Positions 9,585-18,097 of a DNA stretch of 64,000 nucleotides are shown in pieces. This stretch comes from CAVQCJ01 sp963849365. Lineage in GTDB: Bacteria; Actinomycetota; Actinomycetes; Prado026. Below the pieces are notes generated by a model. That model was given only the letters and a program-made list of their open reading frames with translations. It did not search any database and was not told where the DNA came from. The stretch spans positions 509,645 through 573,644 of the forward strand of contig CAWKHA010000003.1 of assembly GCA_963849365.1 (NCBI GenBank), read 5' to 3'. Positions within the stretch are counted from its first letter, which is position 1, and each line of letters opens with the position of its first letter. The position numbers and the translations under genes were made by a program.

Positions 9585-9612
9585 AGACACTCCGTGACGT
9601 TACGGAGGGTGA
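9585..9612. promoter_or_regulatory. Two adjacent BldD-box-like sites upstream of bldD
   Basis: From memory, the BldD consensus is TNACNC(A/T)GNGTNA. TTACGGAGGGTGA (9600-9612) matches it at all but one fixed position. AGACACTCCGTGA (9585-9597) matches at all but two. The centres are 15 bp apart and lie 60-80 bp upstream of the bldD start, which fits autorepression. Inferred by eye, without a matrix search. Confidence 0.55.
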
Positions 9613-9646
9613 CCAAATCCCGTCAAGGCGCCCGCCGAGCTTAGGT

Positions 9647-9676
9647 CCGTTCGGACGATACGGCCGGTCCGAACGG
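9647..9676. promoter_or_regulatory. 10-bp inverted repeat in the bldD-pyrR intergenic region
   Basis: CCGTTCGGAC (9647-9656) and GTCCGAACGG (9667-9676) are perfect arms around a 10-bp spacer. A TAGGTT -10-like box for pyrR lies downstream at 9692-9697, so the repeat would cover its -35 region, as an operator might. No U tract follows, so a terminator is unlikely. The binding protein is unknown. Confidence 0.45.
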
Positions 9677-9712
9677 CCCGGCCCGCCCTGGTAGGTTGGC
9701 CCCCGATCGACA

Positions 9713-9746
9713 TCCTTTAAGACCCGTCCGGAGAGGCGGGGAAGGA
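9713..9746 (+). promoter_or_regulatory. PyrR-binding RNA loop overlapping the pyrR ribosome binding site
   Basis: The leader folds as a lower stem TCCTT (9713-9717)/AAGGA (9742-9746) and an upper stem CCCG (9723-9726)/CGGG (9737-9740), with the loop TCCGGAGAGG (9727-9736). The loop matches the PyrR-binding consensus (UCCnGnGAGG) known from Bacillus attenuators. The pyrR Shine-Dalgarno AAGGAGG (9742-9748) is the 3' side of the lower stem. PyrR bound with UMP would therefore stabilise a structure that hides it. No terminator was seen, so translational repression is inferred. Confidence 0.8.
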
Positions 9747-9757
9747 GGTCCGGCCGT

Positions 9758-10381
9758 ATGACGACGCCTGCCCAGCACGCGTCCGACCTGCGCGACGGCG
9801 AGACTCCCGTCGGGGCAGCCGCCCAGGTCGCCGCCCGTCCGGTGCTCGAGTCCGGTGACATCGACCGCGCTCTCACCCGGGTCGCCCACGAGATCCTCGA
9901 GCGGAACAAGGGTTCCGCGAATGTCGTCCTGCTCGGCATCCCCACCCGCGGCGTGCCGCTGGCGCGCCGGCTGGCGGCCCGGATCGACGCCGTCGAGGGC
10001 GGCACGGTCCCGGTCGGCTCGCTCGACATCACCATGTACCGCGACGACCTGCGGCTGCGCCCGGCCCGGGCGCTGGAACGTACCGAGATCCCACCCGGCG
10101 GCATCGACGGCAAGGCGGTCGTCCTCGTCGACGACGTGCTGTTCTCGGGCCGGACGGTCCGGGCCGCGCTGGATGCGCTCGGTGACGTCGGCCGCCCCGG
10201 GCTCGTCCAGCTGGCGGTGCTGGTGGACCGCGGCCACCGTGAGCTGCCGATCCGGGCCGACTACGTCGGCAAGAACCTGCCGACGTCGCTGCGCGAGACG
10301 GTGCGGGTGCTGCTGACCGAGCACGACGGCCGCGACGCCGTGCTGCTGGAGCGGGCGAGCGCGACGGGGGCGGGGGAGTGA
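9758..10381 (+). CDS. pyrR: PyrR: pyrimidine operon RNA-binding regulator / uracil phosphoribosyltransferase
   Basis: A 207-residue protein of the PRTase fold. The PRPP-binding segment AVVLVDDVLFSGRTVRAAL lies near residues 122-140. Other family landmarks are LLGIPTRGVPLARRLAARI and DITMYRDDL. In other bacteria PyrR senses UMP and binds a conserved loop in pyr leaders, and it also has weak uracil phosphoribosyltransferase activity. The ATG at 9758 is preceded by AAGGAGG 9 nt upstream, which lies in the PyrR loop described above, so autoregulation is likely. It is the first gene of an eight-gene pyrimidine run and overlaps pyrB by 4 bp. Confidence 0.96.
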   Translation: MTTPAQHASDLRDGETPVGAAAQVAARPVLESGDIDRALTRVAHEILERNKGSANVVLLGIPTRGVPLARRLAARIDAVEGGTVPVGSLDITMYRDDLRLRPARALERTEIPPGGIDGKAVVLVDDVLFSGRTVRAALDALGDVGRPGLVQLAVLVDRGHRELPIRADYVGKNLPTSLRETVRVLLTEHDGRDAVLLERASATGAGE

Positions 10382-11340
10382 GGCGGCACCTGGTCTCGGC
10401 CGCGGACCTGTCCTACGACGACGCCGTGCTCGTCCTGGACACCGCCGCCGAGATGGCCACCCTCGCCGGGCGCGAGATCAAGAAGCTGCCGACGCTGCGC
10501 GGCCGCACCGTGGTCAACCTCTTCTTCGAGGACTCCACCCGGACCCGCATCTCCTTCGAGGCCGCAGCCAAGCGGCTGTCCGCCGACGTCATCAACTTCT
10601 CGGCCAAGGGCTCGAGCGTGTCCAAGGGCGAGTCGCTGAAGGACACCGCGCTCACCCTCGAGGCGATGGGCGCGGACGCCGTGGTGATCCGGCACCAGTC
10701 CAGCGGCGCGCCGCACCGGCTGGCGTACTCCGGCTGGATCGGCGGCTGCGTGGTGAACGCCGGCGACGGCACGCACGAGCACCCGACCCAGGCGCTGCTC
10801 GACGCGTTCACGATGCGCCGGCACCTCGGCGCCGGTACCGACCTGGCCGGTCGCCGGGTCACGATCGTCGGCGACGTGCTGCACAGCCGGGTCGCCCGCT
10901 CCAACGTGCTGCTGCTGTCCACGCTCGGCGCCGAGGTCACGCTGGTCGCCCCGCCGACGCTGCTCCCGGTCGGCGTCGAGTCGTGGCCGTGCAGCGTCTC
11001 GTACGACCTGGACGCGCCGCTGCCCAAGTCGGACGTCGTGATGATGCTGCGCGTGCAGCGCGAGCGGATGAGCGCCGCGTTCTTCCCGAGCGCGAACGAG
11101 TACAGCCGCCGCTACGGGCTGGACTCCGAGCGGGCGGCCATGCTTCCCGAGCACGCCATCGTCATGCACCCGGGCCCGATGAACCGGGGCATGGAGATCG
11201 CCGCGGAAGTGGCCGACGGCCCGCGCTCGACGATCGTCGAGCAGGTCTCCAACGGCGTGAGCGTACGGATGGCGGTGCTCTACCTGCTGCTGGGCGGCAG
11301 CGAGCCGGCGATCGGCACCGACCGGGAGGTGGAGCAGTGA
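10378..11340 (+). CDS. pyrB: Aspartate carbamoyltransferase catalytic subunit
   Basis: Condenses carbamoyl phosphate with aspartate to N-carbamoylaspartate, the committed pyrimidine step. The product has 320 residues. The carbamoyl-phosphate loop STRTRISFE lies near residues 53-61, with HPTQALLD and the aspartate-side segment MLRVQRERM further on. The C-terminal part has HPGPMNRGMEI. The GTG start at 10378 overlaps the pyrR stop by 4 bp. No pyrI regulatory subunit is present, as is usual outside enterobacteria. Confidence 0.97.
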   Translation: MRRHLVSAADLSYDDAVLVLDTAAEMATLAGREIKKLPTLRGRTVVNLFFEDSTRTRISFEAAAKRLSADVINFSAKGSSVSKGESLKDTALTLEAMGADAVVIRHQSSGAPHRLAYSGWIGGCVVNAGDGTHEHPTQALLDAFTMRRHLGAGTDLAGRRVTIVGDVLHSRVARSNVLLLSTLGAEVTLVAPPTLLPVGVESWPCSVSYDLDAPLPKSDVVMMLRVQRERMSAAFFPSANEYSRRYGLDSERAAMLPEHAIVMHPGPMNRGMEIAAEVADGPRSTIVEQVSNGVSVRMAVLYLLLGGSEPAIGTDREVEQ

Positions 11341-12647
11341 GCGGCGCCGAGGGCACGAGCAGCTGGCTCGTCCGGGGGGCCCGGCCAATGGGCGGCGAGC
11401 CGGCCGACCTCCTGCTCCGCGACGGTGTCGTGTCCGAGTCTGGGCCGGCCGGCTCGCTGACCGCGGCCGGAGCTCAGGTGCTCGACGCCGACGGGCTGGT
11501 CGCGCTCCCCGGGCTGGTCGACCTGCACACGCACCTGCGCGAGCCGGGGCGCGAGGACGCCGAGACGGTGGCGACCGGCACGCGAGCGGCGGCGCTGGGC
11601 GGGTACACGGCGGTGCACGCGATGGCCAACACCGACCCGGTGGCGGACACGGCCGGTGTCGTCGAGCAGGTGTGGCGGCTGGGCCGGGAGGCCGGCTGGT
11701 GCGACGTGCAGCCGGTCGGCGCGGTGACGGTGGGACTGGCCGGCGAGCAGCTCGCCGAGCTGGGCGCCATGGCCACCTCGGCGGCGACCGTCCGGGTGTT
11801 CTCCGACGACGGTCGCTGCGTGTCGGACGCGGTGCTGATGCGCCGGGCCCTGGAGTACGTGAAGGCGTTCGACGGGGTGGTCGCCCAGCACGCGCAGGAA
11901 CCGCGGCTCACGCAGGACGCGCAGATGAACGAGGGCGTGCTGTCCGGCGTGCTCGGCCTGCAGGGCTGGCCGGCGGTCGCGGAGGAAGCCGTGATCGCCC
12001 GCGACGTCCTGCTGGCCCAGCACGTGGGCTCGCGCCTGCATGTGTGCCACGTGTCCACCGCGGGCTCGGTCGAGCTGGTCCGGTGGGCCAAGTCCCGCGG
12101 AGTGGACGTGACCGCCGAGGTCACCCCGCACCACCTGCTGCTCACCGACGACCTCGTCGCCGGCTACGACCCCACGTACAAGGTGAACCCGCCGCTGCGG
12201 ACCAAGGCCGACGTCGAGGCGCTGCGCGAGGGACTGGCCGACGGGACGATCGACGCGGTGGCCACCGACCACGCCCCGCACCCGGTCGAGGACAAGGACT
12301 GCGAGTGGTCCGCCGCCGCGTTCGGGATGGTCGGGCTGGAGACGGCCCTGTCCGTCGTGGTGGAGGCCATGGTGCAGACCGGCCTGCTGGACTGGGCCGG
12401 CGTGGCGGACCGCATGTCGGTGCGGCCGGCCCGGATCGGACGGCTCGGCGGACACGGTCGGGCCGTCGCCGTCGGCGAACCCGCCAACCTGGTCCTGGTC
12501 GACCCGGCGGCGCGCTGGACGGTGCAACCGGCGGCGCTGGCGTCCAAGAGCCACAACACCCCGTTCGCGGGTCGCGAGCTGCCGGGCCGGGTGGTCGCGA
12601 CGTTCCTGCGCGGACGCCCCACCGTGCTGGCGGGGACGCTCGCGTGA
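11337..12647 (+). CDS. pyrC: Dihydroorotase
   Basis: Zinc amidohydrolase that cyclises N-carbamoylaspartate to dihydroorotate. The 436-residue product has the metal ligands His64 and His66 in VDLHTHLREPG, HVCHVSTAGS for further ligands, and the catalytic TDHAPH near residue 315. An N-terminal beta-sandwich segment (DLLLRDG) and the C-terminal NLVLVDP part complete a type I dihydroorotase. The GTG at 11337 overlaps pyrB by 4 bp; the stop overlaps the carA GTG by 4 bp. Confidence 0.97.
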   Translation: MSGAEGTSSWLVRGARPMGGEPADLLLRDGVVSESGPAGSLTAAGAQVLDADGLVALPGLVDLHTHLREPGREDAETVATGTRAAALGGYTAVHAMANTDPVADTAGVVEQVWRLGREAGWCDVQPVGAVTVGLAGEQLAELGAMATSAATVRVFSDDGRCVSDAVLMRRALEYVKAFDGVVAQHAQEPRLTQDAQMNEGVLSGVLGLQGWPAVAEEAVIARDVLLAQHVGSRLHVCHVSTAGSVELVRWAKSRGVDVTAEVTPHHLLLTDDLVAGYDPTYKVNPPLRTKADVEALREGLADGTIDAVATDHAPHPVEDKDCEWSAAAFGMVGLETALSVVVEAMVQTGLLDWAGVADRMSVRPARIGRLGGHGRAVAVGEPANLVLVDPAARWTVQPAALASKSHNTPFAGRELPGRVVATFLRGRPTVLAGTLA

Positions 12648-13753
12648 GCGCGCTGCTCGTGCTCGAGGACGGCCGTACGTTCCGCGGCGAGGCGTACGGC
12701 GCGCGCGGCGAGACCTTCGGCGAGGCGGTCTTCTGCACGGCGATGACCGGCTACCAGGAGACGCTCACCGACCCGTCGTACCACCGCCAGGTCGTGGTGA
12801 TGACGGCGCCGCACATCGGCAACACCGGCGTCAACGACGAGGACCCCGAGTCCGCGCGGATCTGGGTGAGCGGCTACGTCGTGCGCGACCCGTCCCCGAC
12901 GGCGTCGTCGTGGCGGTCCCGGCGCAGGCTGGACGACGAGCTGGTGGCGCAGGGCGTCGTCGGGGTGAGCGGCATCGACACGCGGGCCCTGACGCGGCAC
13001 CTGCGCGACCGCGGCGCGATGCGGGTAGGGCTGTCCTCGGTCGAGACCGATCCGGCGCCGCTGCTGGAGCGGGTGCTCGCGTCACCCGGGATGGCCGGAG
13101 CCGACCTGACCGCCGAGGTCACGACCGCGCAGCCGTACGTCGTGCCGGCGGTGGGGGAGCGACGCTTCACGGTCGCCGCGATCGACCTGGGCATCAAGGC
13201 GATGACCCCGCGGCGGCTGAGCGAGCGCGGCGTCGAGGTGCACGTGCTGCCCGCGTCGACCACGCCGGACGAGCTGCTCGCGCTCGGCGCCGACGGGGTG
13301 TTCGTCTCGAACGGCCCCGGCGACCCGGCGACCGCCGACCACGCGGTGGCGCTGGTACGGGCCGCGCTGGACGCCCGGCTGCCGCTGTTCGGGATCTGCT
13401 TCGGCAACCAGGTGCTCGGACGCGCGCTCGGCTTCGGCACCTACAAGCTCAAGTTCGGGCACCGCGGCACGAACCAGCCGGTGCAGGACCGCGCCACCGG
13501 CCGGGTCGAAATCAGCGCGCACAACCACGGGTTCGCGGTCCAGGCTCCCGCCGACGAGGTGGTCGGGACGCCGTACGGGCGGGTCGAGGTCAGCCACGTC
13601 TGTCTCAACGACGGTGTCGTCGAGGGCCTGGTATGTCACGACGTACCGGCGTTCTCGGTGCAGTACCACCCCGAGGCGGCGGCCGGACCGCACGACTCCG
13701 CCTACCTCTTCGACCGCTTCGCCGACCTCATGCAACGGGGAGTGCGCGTATGA
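12644..13753 (+). CDS. carA: Carbamoyl-phosphate synthase small (glutaminase) subunit
   Basis: Hydrolyses glutamine and passes ammonia to CarB for carbamoyl phosphate, which feeds both pyrimidine and arginine synthesis. The product has 369 residues. The N-terminal domain has FCTAMTGYQETLTDPSY. The class I amidotransferase domain has the nucleophile in LFGICFGNQVLG and the His/Glu pair in VQYHPEA. F and N in GICFGNQ are, as I recall, normal for actinobacterial CarA. Unusually, carB does not overlap: 115 bp holding a palindromic element follows. The sequence GTATGA at the carA end still looks like an ATGA junction. Confidence 0.97.
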   Translation: MSALLVLEDGRTFRGEAYGARGETFGEAVFCTAMTGYQETLTDPSYHRQVVVMTAPHIGNTGVNDEDPESARIWVSGYVVRDPSPTASSWRSRRRLDDELVAQGVVGVSGIDTRALTRHLRDRGAMRVGLSSVETDPAPLLERVLASPGMAGADLTAEVTTAQPYVVPAVGERRFTVAAIDLGIKAMTPRRLSERGVEVHVLPASTTPDELLALGADGVFVSNGPGDPATADHAVALVRAALDARLPLFGICFGNQVLGRALGFGTYKLKFGHRGTNQPVQDRATGRVEISAHNHGFAVQAPADEVVGTPYGRVEVSHVCLNDGVVEGLVCHDVPAFSVQYHPEAAAGPHDSAYLFDRFADLMQRGVRV

Positions 13754-13777
13754 GCCCGGCCCACCCGCCCCTCTGCG

Positions 13778-13834
13778 CGATCTTGAGAGATGTGTCACGC
13801 CACGCGGTTGGCGTCGACACATCTCTCAAGATCG
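13778..13834. repeat. Palindromic element PE2 (57 bp), between carA and carB
   Basis: Perfect 19-nt arms, CGATCTTGAGAGATGTGTC (13778-13796) and GACACATCTCTCAAGATCG (13816-13834), continue after a single bulged C into an inner ACGCCA/TGGCGT stem (13797-13802 and 13809-13814). It has the same length and the same GATC(A/T)TGAGAGATG arm as PE1. Like PE1 and PE3, it follows a C-rich stretch beginning CCCACC. Within the pyr operon its RNA hairpin would sit just 5' of carB and could affect processing, stability or the carA:carB ratio. Confidence 0.88.
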
Positions 13835-13868
13835 ACGGGGCGTCGGCCGCGGGCCGGGGGGTGCGCTG

Positions 13869-16800
13869 ATGCCGCGGCGGGCGGACATCGGCAGCGTGCT
13901 CGTCATCGGCTCCGGACCCATCGTCATCGGGCAGGCCTGCGAGTTCGACTACTCCGGGACGCAGGCGTGCCGGGTGCTGCGCGCCGAGGGGCTGCGGGTC
14001 GTGCTGGTCAACAGCAACCCGGCCACGATCATGACCGACCCGGAGTTCGCCGACGCCACGTACGTCGAGCCGATCACGCCGGAGTTCGTCGCGAAGATCA
14101 TCGAACGCGAGCGCCCGGACGCGCTGCTCGTCACGCTCGGCGGCCAGACCGCGCTCAACTGCGCGGTCGCGCTGCACGAGCAAGGGGTGCTCGAGACGTA
14201 CGGTGTCGAGCTCATCGGCGCGGACTTCGACGCGATCCGCCGCGGCGAGGACCGGCAGGCGTTCAAGGAGATCGTCGGGGCGCTGCCCGAGCACCTGCAC
14301 GCCGAGTCGGCCCGCTCGGTGATCTGCCACTCGTTGCAGGACTGCCTGGACGGGGCCGCCGTCCTGGGCTACCCGCTGGTGGTCCGGCCCTCGTTCACCA
14401 TGGGCGGCGCCGGGTCCGGCCTGGCCTACGACGAGGCCGACCTGCACCGCATCGCCGGTGCCGGGCTGCGGGCCAGCCCGACCACCGAGGTGCTGCTCGA
14501 GGAGTCGATCCTCGGCTGGAAGGAGTTCGAGCTCGAGCTCATGCGCGACCGCATGGACAACGTGGTCGTCGTCTGCTCGATCGAAAACGTGGACCCGATG
14601 GGGATCCACACCGGCGACTCGGTGACCGTGGCGCCGGCGATGACGCTGACCGACCGCGAGTACCAGCAGATGCGCGACATCGCCATCGCGGTCATCCGCG
14701 CGGTCGGCGTCGACACCGGTGGCTGCAACATCCAGTTCGCGGTGAACCCGGTGGACGGCCGGATGGTCGTCATCGAGATGAACCCTCGGGTGTCGCGCTC
14801 GTCGGCCCTGGCGTCCAAGGCCACCGGGTTCCCGATCGCGAAGATCGCGGCACGCCTGGCCGTCGGCTACACCCTGGACGAGATCAGCAACGACATCACC
14901 CGCGAGACGCCCGCGTCGTTCGAGCCGACGCTGGACTACGTCGTCGTCAAGGTGCCGCGGTTCGCGTTCGAGAAGTTCCCGCAGGCCGACCCGACGCTGA
15001 CCACGACGATGAAGAGCGTCGGCGAGGCGATGGCCATCGGCCGGTCGTTCGCGGAGGCGCTGCAGAAGGCGCTCCGGTCGCTCGAGCGACCGGAGTCGGT
15101 CTTCCACTGGCGTGCCGACGTGACCGGGCTCGACCGCGCTGCCCTGGTCGCGCAGTCCGCGCTGCCGCGCGACGGTCGGCTCACGGTCGTGCAGCAGGCG
15201 TTGCGGGCCGGAGCGACGGTCGACGAGGTGGCCGCGGCGACCGGGATCGACCCCTGGTTCCTCGAGCAGGTCGCGGCCGTCAACGTCCTCGCCGAGACGG
15301 TCAGGGCCGCGCCCGAACTCGACGCGGCGCTGCTGCGCCGGGCCAAGCGGGCCGGGTTCTCCGACCGCCAGGTCGGCGAGCTGCGGGCGCTGGGCGAGCC
15401 GGTGGTGCGCGAGCTGCGGCACGCGCTGGGCATCCGCCCGGTGTTCAAGACCGTCGACACTTGCGCGGCCGAGTTCGCCGCCCGGACGCCGTACCACTAC
15501 TCGGCCTACGACGAGGAGACCGAGGTCGAGCCGCGCGAGCGGCCGGCCGTGCTCATCCTCGGCAGCGGGCCCAACCGCATCGGGCAGGGCATCGAGTTCG
15601 ACTACTCGTGCGTGCACGCGGCGATGACGCTGCGCGAGGTCGGGTACGAGACGGTCATGGTCAACTGCAACCCCGAGACGGTCTCCACCGACTACGACAC
15701 TAGCGACCGGCTCTACTTCGAGCCGCTCACGCTCGAGGACGTCCTCGAGGTCGTGCACGCCGAGCGGGCGGCCGGACCGGTCGAGGGCGTCGTGGTCCAG
15801 CTCGGCGGGCAGACGCCGCTCGGCCTCGCGCAGGCACTCAAGGACGCCGGTGTGCCGATCCTGGGCACCCAGCCCGAGGCGATCCACCTGGCCGAGGAAC
15901 GCGGCGCGTTCGGCCGCGTGCTGGAGCAGGCCGGGCTGCCGGCCCCGCGCTGGGGGCTCGCCGCCACGTACGAGCACGCGCTGGCGATCACCCGGGACAT
16001 CGGCTACCCCGTCCTGGTCCGGCCCTCGTACGTGCTCGGCGGGCGCGGCATGGAGATCGTCTACGACGACAGCGCCATGGAGCAGGCGCTGGAACGGATC
16101 CACGGCTCGTACCACAAGGACGAGCCCAGCCACCCGGTGCTCGTCGACCGGTTCCTCGACGACGCGGTCGAGATCGACGTCGACGCCCTCTTCGACGGCG
16201 ACGAGCTCTTCCTCGGCGGCGTGATGGAGCACATCGAGGAGGCCGGGATCCACTCCGGCGACTCGGCCTGCGTGCTGCCGCCGATCACGCTGGGCCGGGC
16301 CGAGATCCAGCGGATCCGCCGCAGCACCGAGGCGATCGCCCGCGGCGTCGGCGTGCGCGGCCTGCTGAACGTGCAGTACGCGCTGGTGTCCGACGTGCTC
16401 TACGTGCTCGAGGCGAACCCGCGGGCGTCCCGGACGGTGCCGTTCGTGTCCAAGGCCACCGGGGTGCCGCTGGCCAAGGCCGCCGCGCGCGTCATGACCG
16501 GCTCGACGGTCGCGCAGCTGCGGGCCGAGGGCCTGCTCCCCGAGCACGGGGACGGCGGCACCCTGCCCCTGGACGCCGCCATCGCGGTCAAGGAGGCGGT
16601 GCTGCCGTTCGGCCGGTTCCACGGCGTGGACACGATCCTCGGCCCGGAGATGCGCTCGACCGGCGAGGTGATGGGCATCGACGCGCTGTTCGGGACCGCC
16701 TTCGCGAAGTCCCAGCTCGCCGCGTACGCCGGTGGCCTGCCGACCAAGGGCCGGGCGTTCGTGACGGTGGCCGACCGGGACAAGCGCTCGATGGTGTTCC

Positions 16801-17225
16801 CGGTGAAGCGGCTGGCCGACCTGGGGTTCGAGATCCTGGCCACCGAGGGCACCGCCGAGGTGCTGTACCGGCACGGGGTCGTCGCCTCCGTCGTGCGCAA
16901 GCACTACGAGCCGGACGACGGCACCCCGGACGCTGTCCAGCGGATCCTGGCCGGCGAGGTCGACCTGATCGTGAACACCCCGTTCGGTGTCGGTCCGCGG
17001 CTGGACGGGTACGAGATCCGGACCGCGGCGGTCACCCGTGGGGTGCCCTGCATCACCACGGTGCAGGGCCTCGCCGCGACCGTCCAGGGCATCGAGGCCC
17101 TGGTCGGGGGAGCCATCGGGGTCACGCCGCTGCAGGAGTACGGTGCGGGGCTGCGGGCGCAGCAGCGCTCCCGGGTGCCCGGCGAGCAGCCATCCGGGTC
17201 GCGGCCCGGCCGAGAGGAGTCCTGA
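13869..17225 (+). CDS. carB: Carbamoyl-phosphate synthase large subunit
   Basis: Makes carbamoyl phosphate from bicarbonate, ammonia and two ATP. The 1118-residue product has two homologous ATP-grasp halves. The first includes SVLVIGSGPIVIGQACEFDY and ASKATGFPIAKIAA. The second begins ILGSGPNRIGQGIEFDYSC and includes SYVLGGRGMEIVY. An allosteric MGS-like domain (TVADRDKRS onward) ends the protein, followed by a basic Ser/Arg-rich tail. ATG at 13869 gives MPRRADIGSVLVIG, the standard N-terminus. It lies 115 bp from carA because of PE2. The stop and the pyrK start share one base (TGATG). Confidence 0.97.
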   Translation: MPRRADIGSVLVIGSGPIVIGQACEFDYSGTQACRVLRAEGLRVVLVNSNPATIMTDPEFADATYVEPITPEFVAKIIERERPDALLVTLGGQTALNCAVALHEQGVLETYGVELIGADFDAIRRGEDRQAFKEIVGALPEHLHAESARSVICHSLQDCLDGAAVLGYPLVVRPSFTMGGAGSGLAYDEADLHRIAGAGLRASPTTEVLLEESILGWKEFELELMRDRMDNVVVVCSIENVDPMGIHTGDSVTVAPAMTLTDREYQQMRDIAIAVIRAVGVDTGGCNIQFAVNPVDGRMVVIEMNPRVSRSSALASKATGFPIAKIAARLAVGYTLDEISNDITRETPASFEPTLDYVVVKVPRFAFEKFPQADPTLTTTMKSVGEAMAIGRSFAEALQKALRSLERPESVFHWRADVTGLDRAALVAQSALPRDGRLTVVQQALRAGATVDEVAAATGIDPWFLEQVAAVNVLAETVRAAPELDAALLRRAKRAGFSDRQVGELRALGEPVVRELRHALGIRPVFKTVDTCAAEFAARTPYHYSAYDEETEVEPRERPAVLILGSGPNRIGQGIEFDYSCVHAAMTLREVGYETVMVNCNPETVSTDYDTSDRLYFEPLTLEDVLEVVHAERAAGPVEGVVVQLGGQTPLGLAQALKDAGVPILGTQPEAIHLAEERGAFGRVLEQAGLPAPRWGLAATYEHALAITRDIGYPVLVRPSYVLGGRGMEIVYDDSAMEQALERIHGSYHKDEPSHPVLVDRFLDDAVEIDVDALFDGDELFLGGVMEHIEEAGIHSGDSACVLPPITLGRAEIQRIRRSTEAIARGVGVRGLLNVQYALVSDVLYVLEANPRASRTVPFVSKATGVPLAKAAARVMTGSTVAQLRAEGLLPEHGDGGTLPLDAAIAVKEAVLPFGRFHGVDTILGPEMRSTGEVMGIDALFGTAFAKSQLAAYAGGLPTKGRAFVTVADRDKRSMVFPVKRLADLGFEILATEGTAEVLYRHGVVASVVRKHYEPDDGTPDAVQRILAGEVDLIVNTPFGVGPRLDGYEIRTAAVTRGVPCITTVQGLAATVQGIEALVGGAIGVTPLQEYGAGLRAQQRSRVPGEQPSGSRPGREES

Positions 17226-18097
17226 TGGGGGCCGTGCAGGTGCGCGGCGAGGTCCTGTCCACGCGACGGGCCGGCGAGTACCACGCTCTGACGGTGGTGG
17301 CCCCCGGCATCGCCGACGGCGCCCGGCCCGGCCACTTCGTGGCCCTGGCGGTCGGCGGCGACCACTCCTCGATGCTGCTGCGGCGGGCGTTCTCGATCTA
17401 CCGGGTGCAGGAGCGGGGGATCTACGGCGGCACCGTCGAGATCGTCTTCTCCGTGCACGGCAAGGGGACGGCCTGGCTGGCCGGCCTGCGGGCGCACGAC
17501 CCGGTCGACGTGGTCGGGCCGCTCGGCCGTCCGTTCGCGCTGCCCAAGGAGCCGGTGACCGCGACGCTGGTCGGCGGCGGCTACGGCTCGGCACCGCTGT
17601 TCACGCTGGCCGAGCAGCTGCGTGCGCGCGGCTGCAGGGTCGACTTCGTCCTCGGAGCGGCCACCGAGGGCCGGCTGTTCGGGGCGCTGGAGGCGAAGCG
17701 GATCTCCACCCAGGTCGCCATCACGACCGAGGACGGCAGCCTGGGCGAGCCGGGGCGGGTCACCGACGTGCTGCCCGGCATGCTGCAGCGCTCCGGCGCG
17801 GACGTCGTGTACGCCTGCGGGCCGATGGCGATGCTGCGGGCGGTGCACGAGATCGCGACGGCCTACGGCGCGCACAGCCAGTGCGCGGTCGAGGAGGCGA
17901 TGGCCTGCGGGATCGGCGTGTGCATGACGTGCGTGCTGCCCGTGGTCGGCGACGACGGCACGACCCGCATGGTGCGCTCCTGCGTCGAGGGCCCGGTGTT
18001 CCGCGGCGACCGCGTGCGCTGGGACGACCTGGGTACGGTGCCGGCCGACGCCGAGGGCGCACCGGTCGACGTCGCGCTCGTGGACGGCCGCCGATGA
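17225..18097 (+). CDS. pyrK: Dihydroorotate dehydrogenase electron transfer subunit
   Basis: FAD and 2Fe-2S protein that links PyrD to NAD in class 1B dihydroorotate dehydrogenase. The 290-residue product has an N-terminal FAD-binding barrel (RRAFSIYRV, residues 53-61), a pyridine-nucleotide domain with VGGGYGSAPL (116-125) and YACGPMAML, and C-terminal cluster ligands Cys228, Cys233, Cys236 and Cys253 (C-x4-C-x2-C-x16-C). The ATG overlaps the carB stop by one base, and its stop overlaps the pyrD ATG (ATGA). The pairing with pyrD marks the enzyme as NAD-linked and cytosolic. Confidence 0.94.
   Translation: MGAVQVRGEVLSTRRAGEYHALTVVAPGIADGARPGHFVALAVGGDHSSMLLRRAFSIYRVQERGIYGGTVEIVFSVHGKGTAWLAGLRAHDPVDVVGPLGRPFALPKEPVTATLVGGGYGSAPLFTLAEQLRARGCRVDFVLGAATEGRLFGALEAKRISTQVAITTEDGSLGEPGRVTDVLPGMLQRSGADVVYACGPMAMLRAVHEIATAYGAHSQCAVEEAMACGIGVCMTCVLPVVGDDGTTRMVRSCVEGPVFRGDRVRWDDLGTVPADAEGAPVDVALVDGRR

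Noticed and set aside
9647..9676. The pyrR-upstream inverted repeat as a terminator
   Set aside because: No U tract follows and it lies upstream of the likely -10 box; an operator is more plausible.
13614..13868. N-terminal extension of carB through PE2
   Set aside because: The frame happens to be open across the palindrome, but the CarB match starts at ATG 13869; the extra codons encode no conserved sequence.
13728..17594. Open frame of 1288 codons on the minus strand opposite carB
   Set aside because: It mirrors carB codon by codon, as expected in a G+C-rich genome with strong third-position bias. No domain is recognisable, while carB is complete on the other strand. Similar long antisense frames opposite gltB, metK-priA and XdhC were rejected for the same reason.
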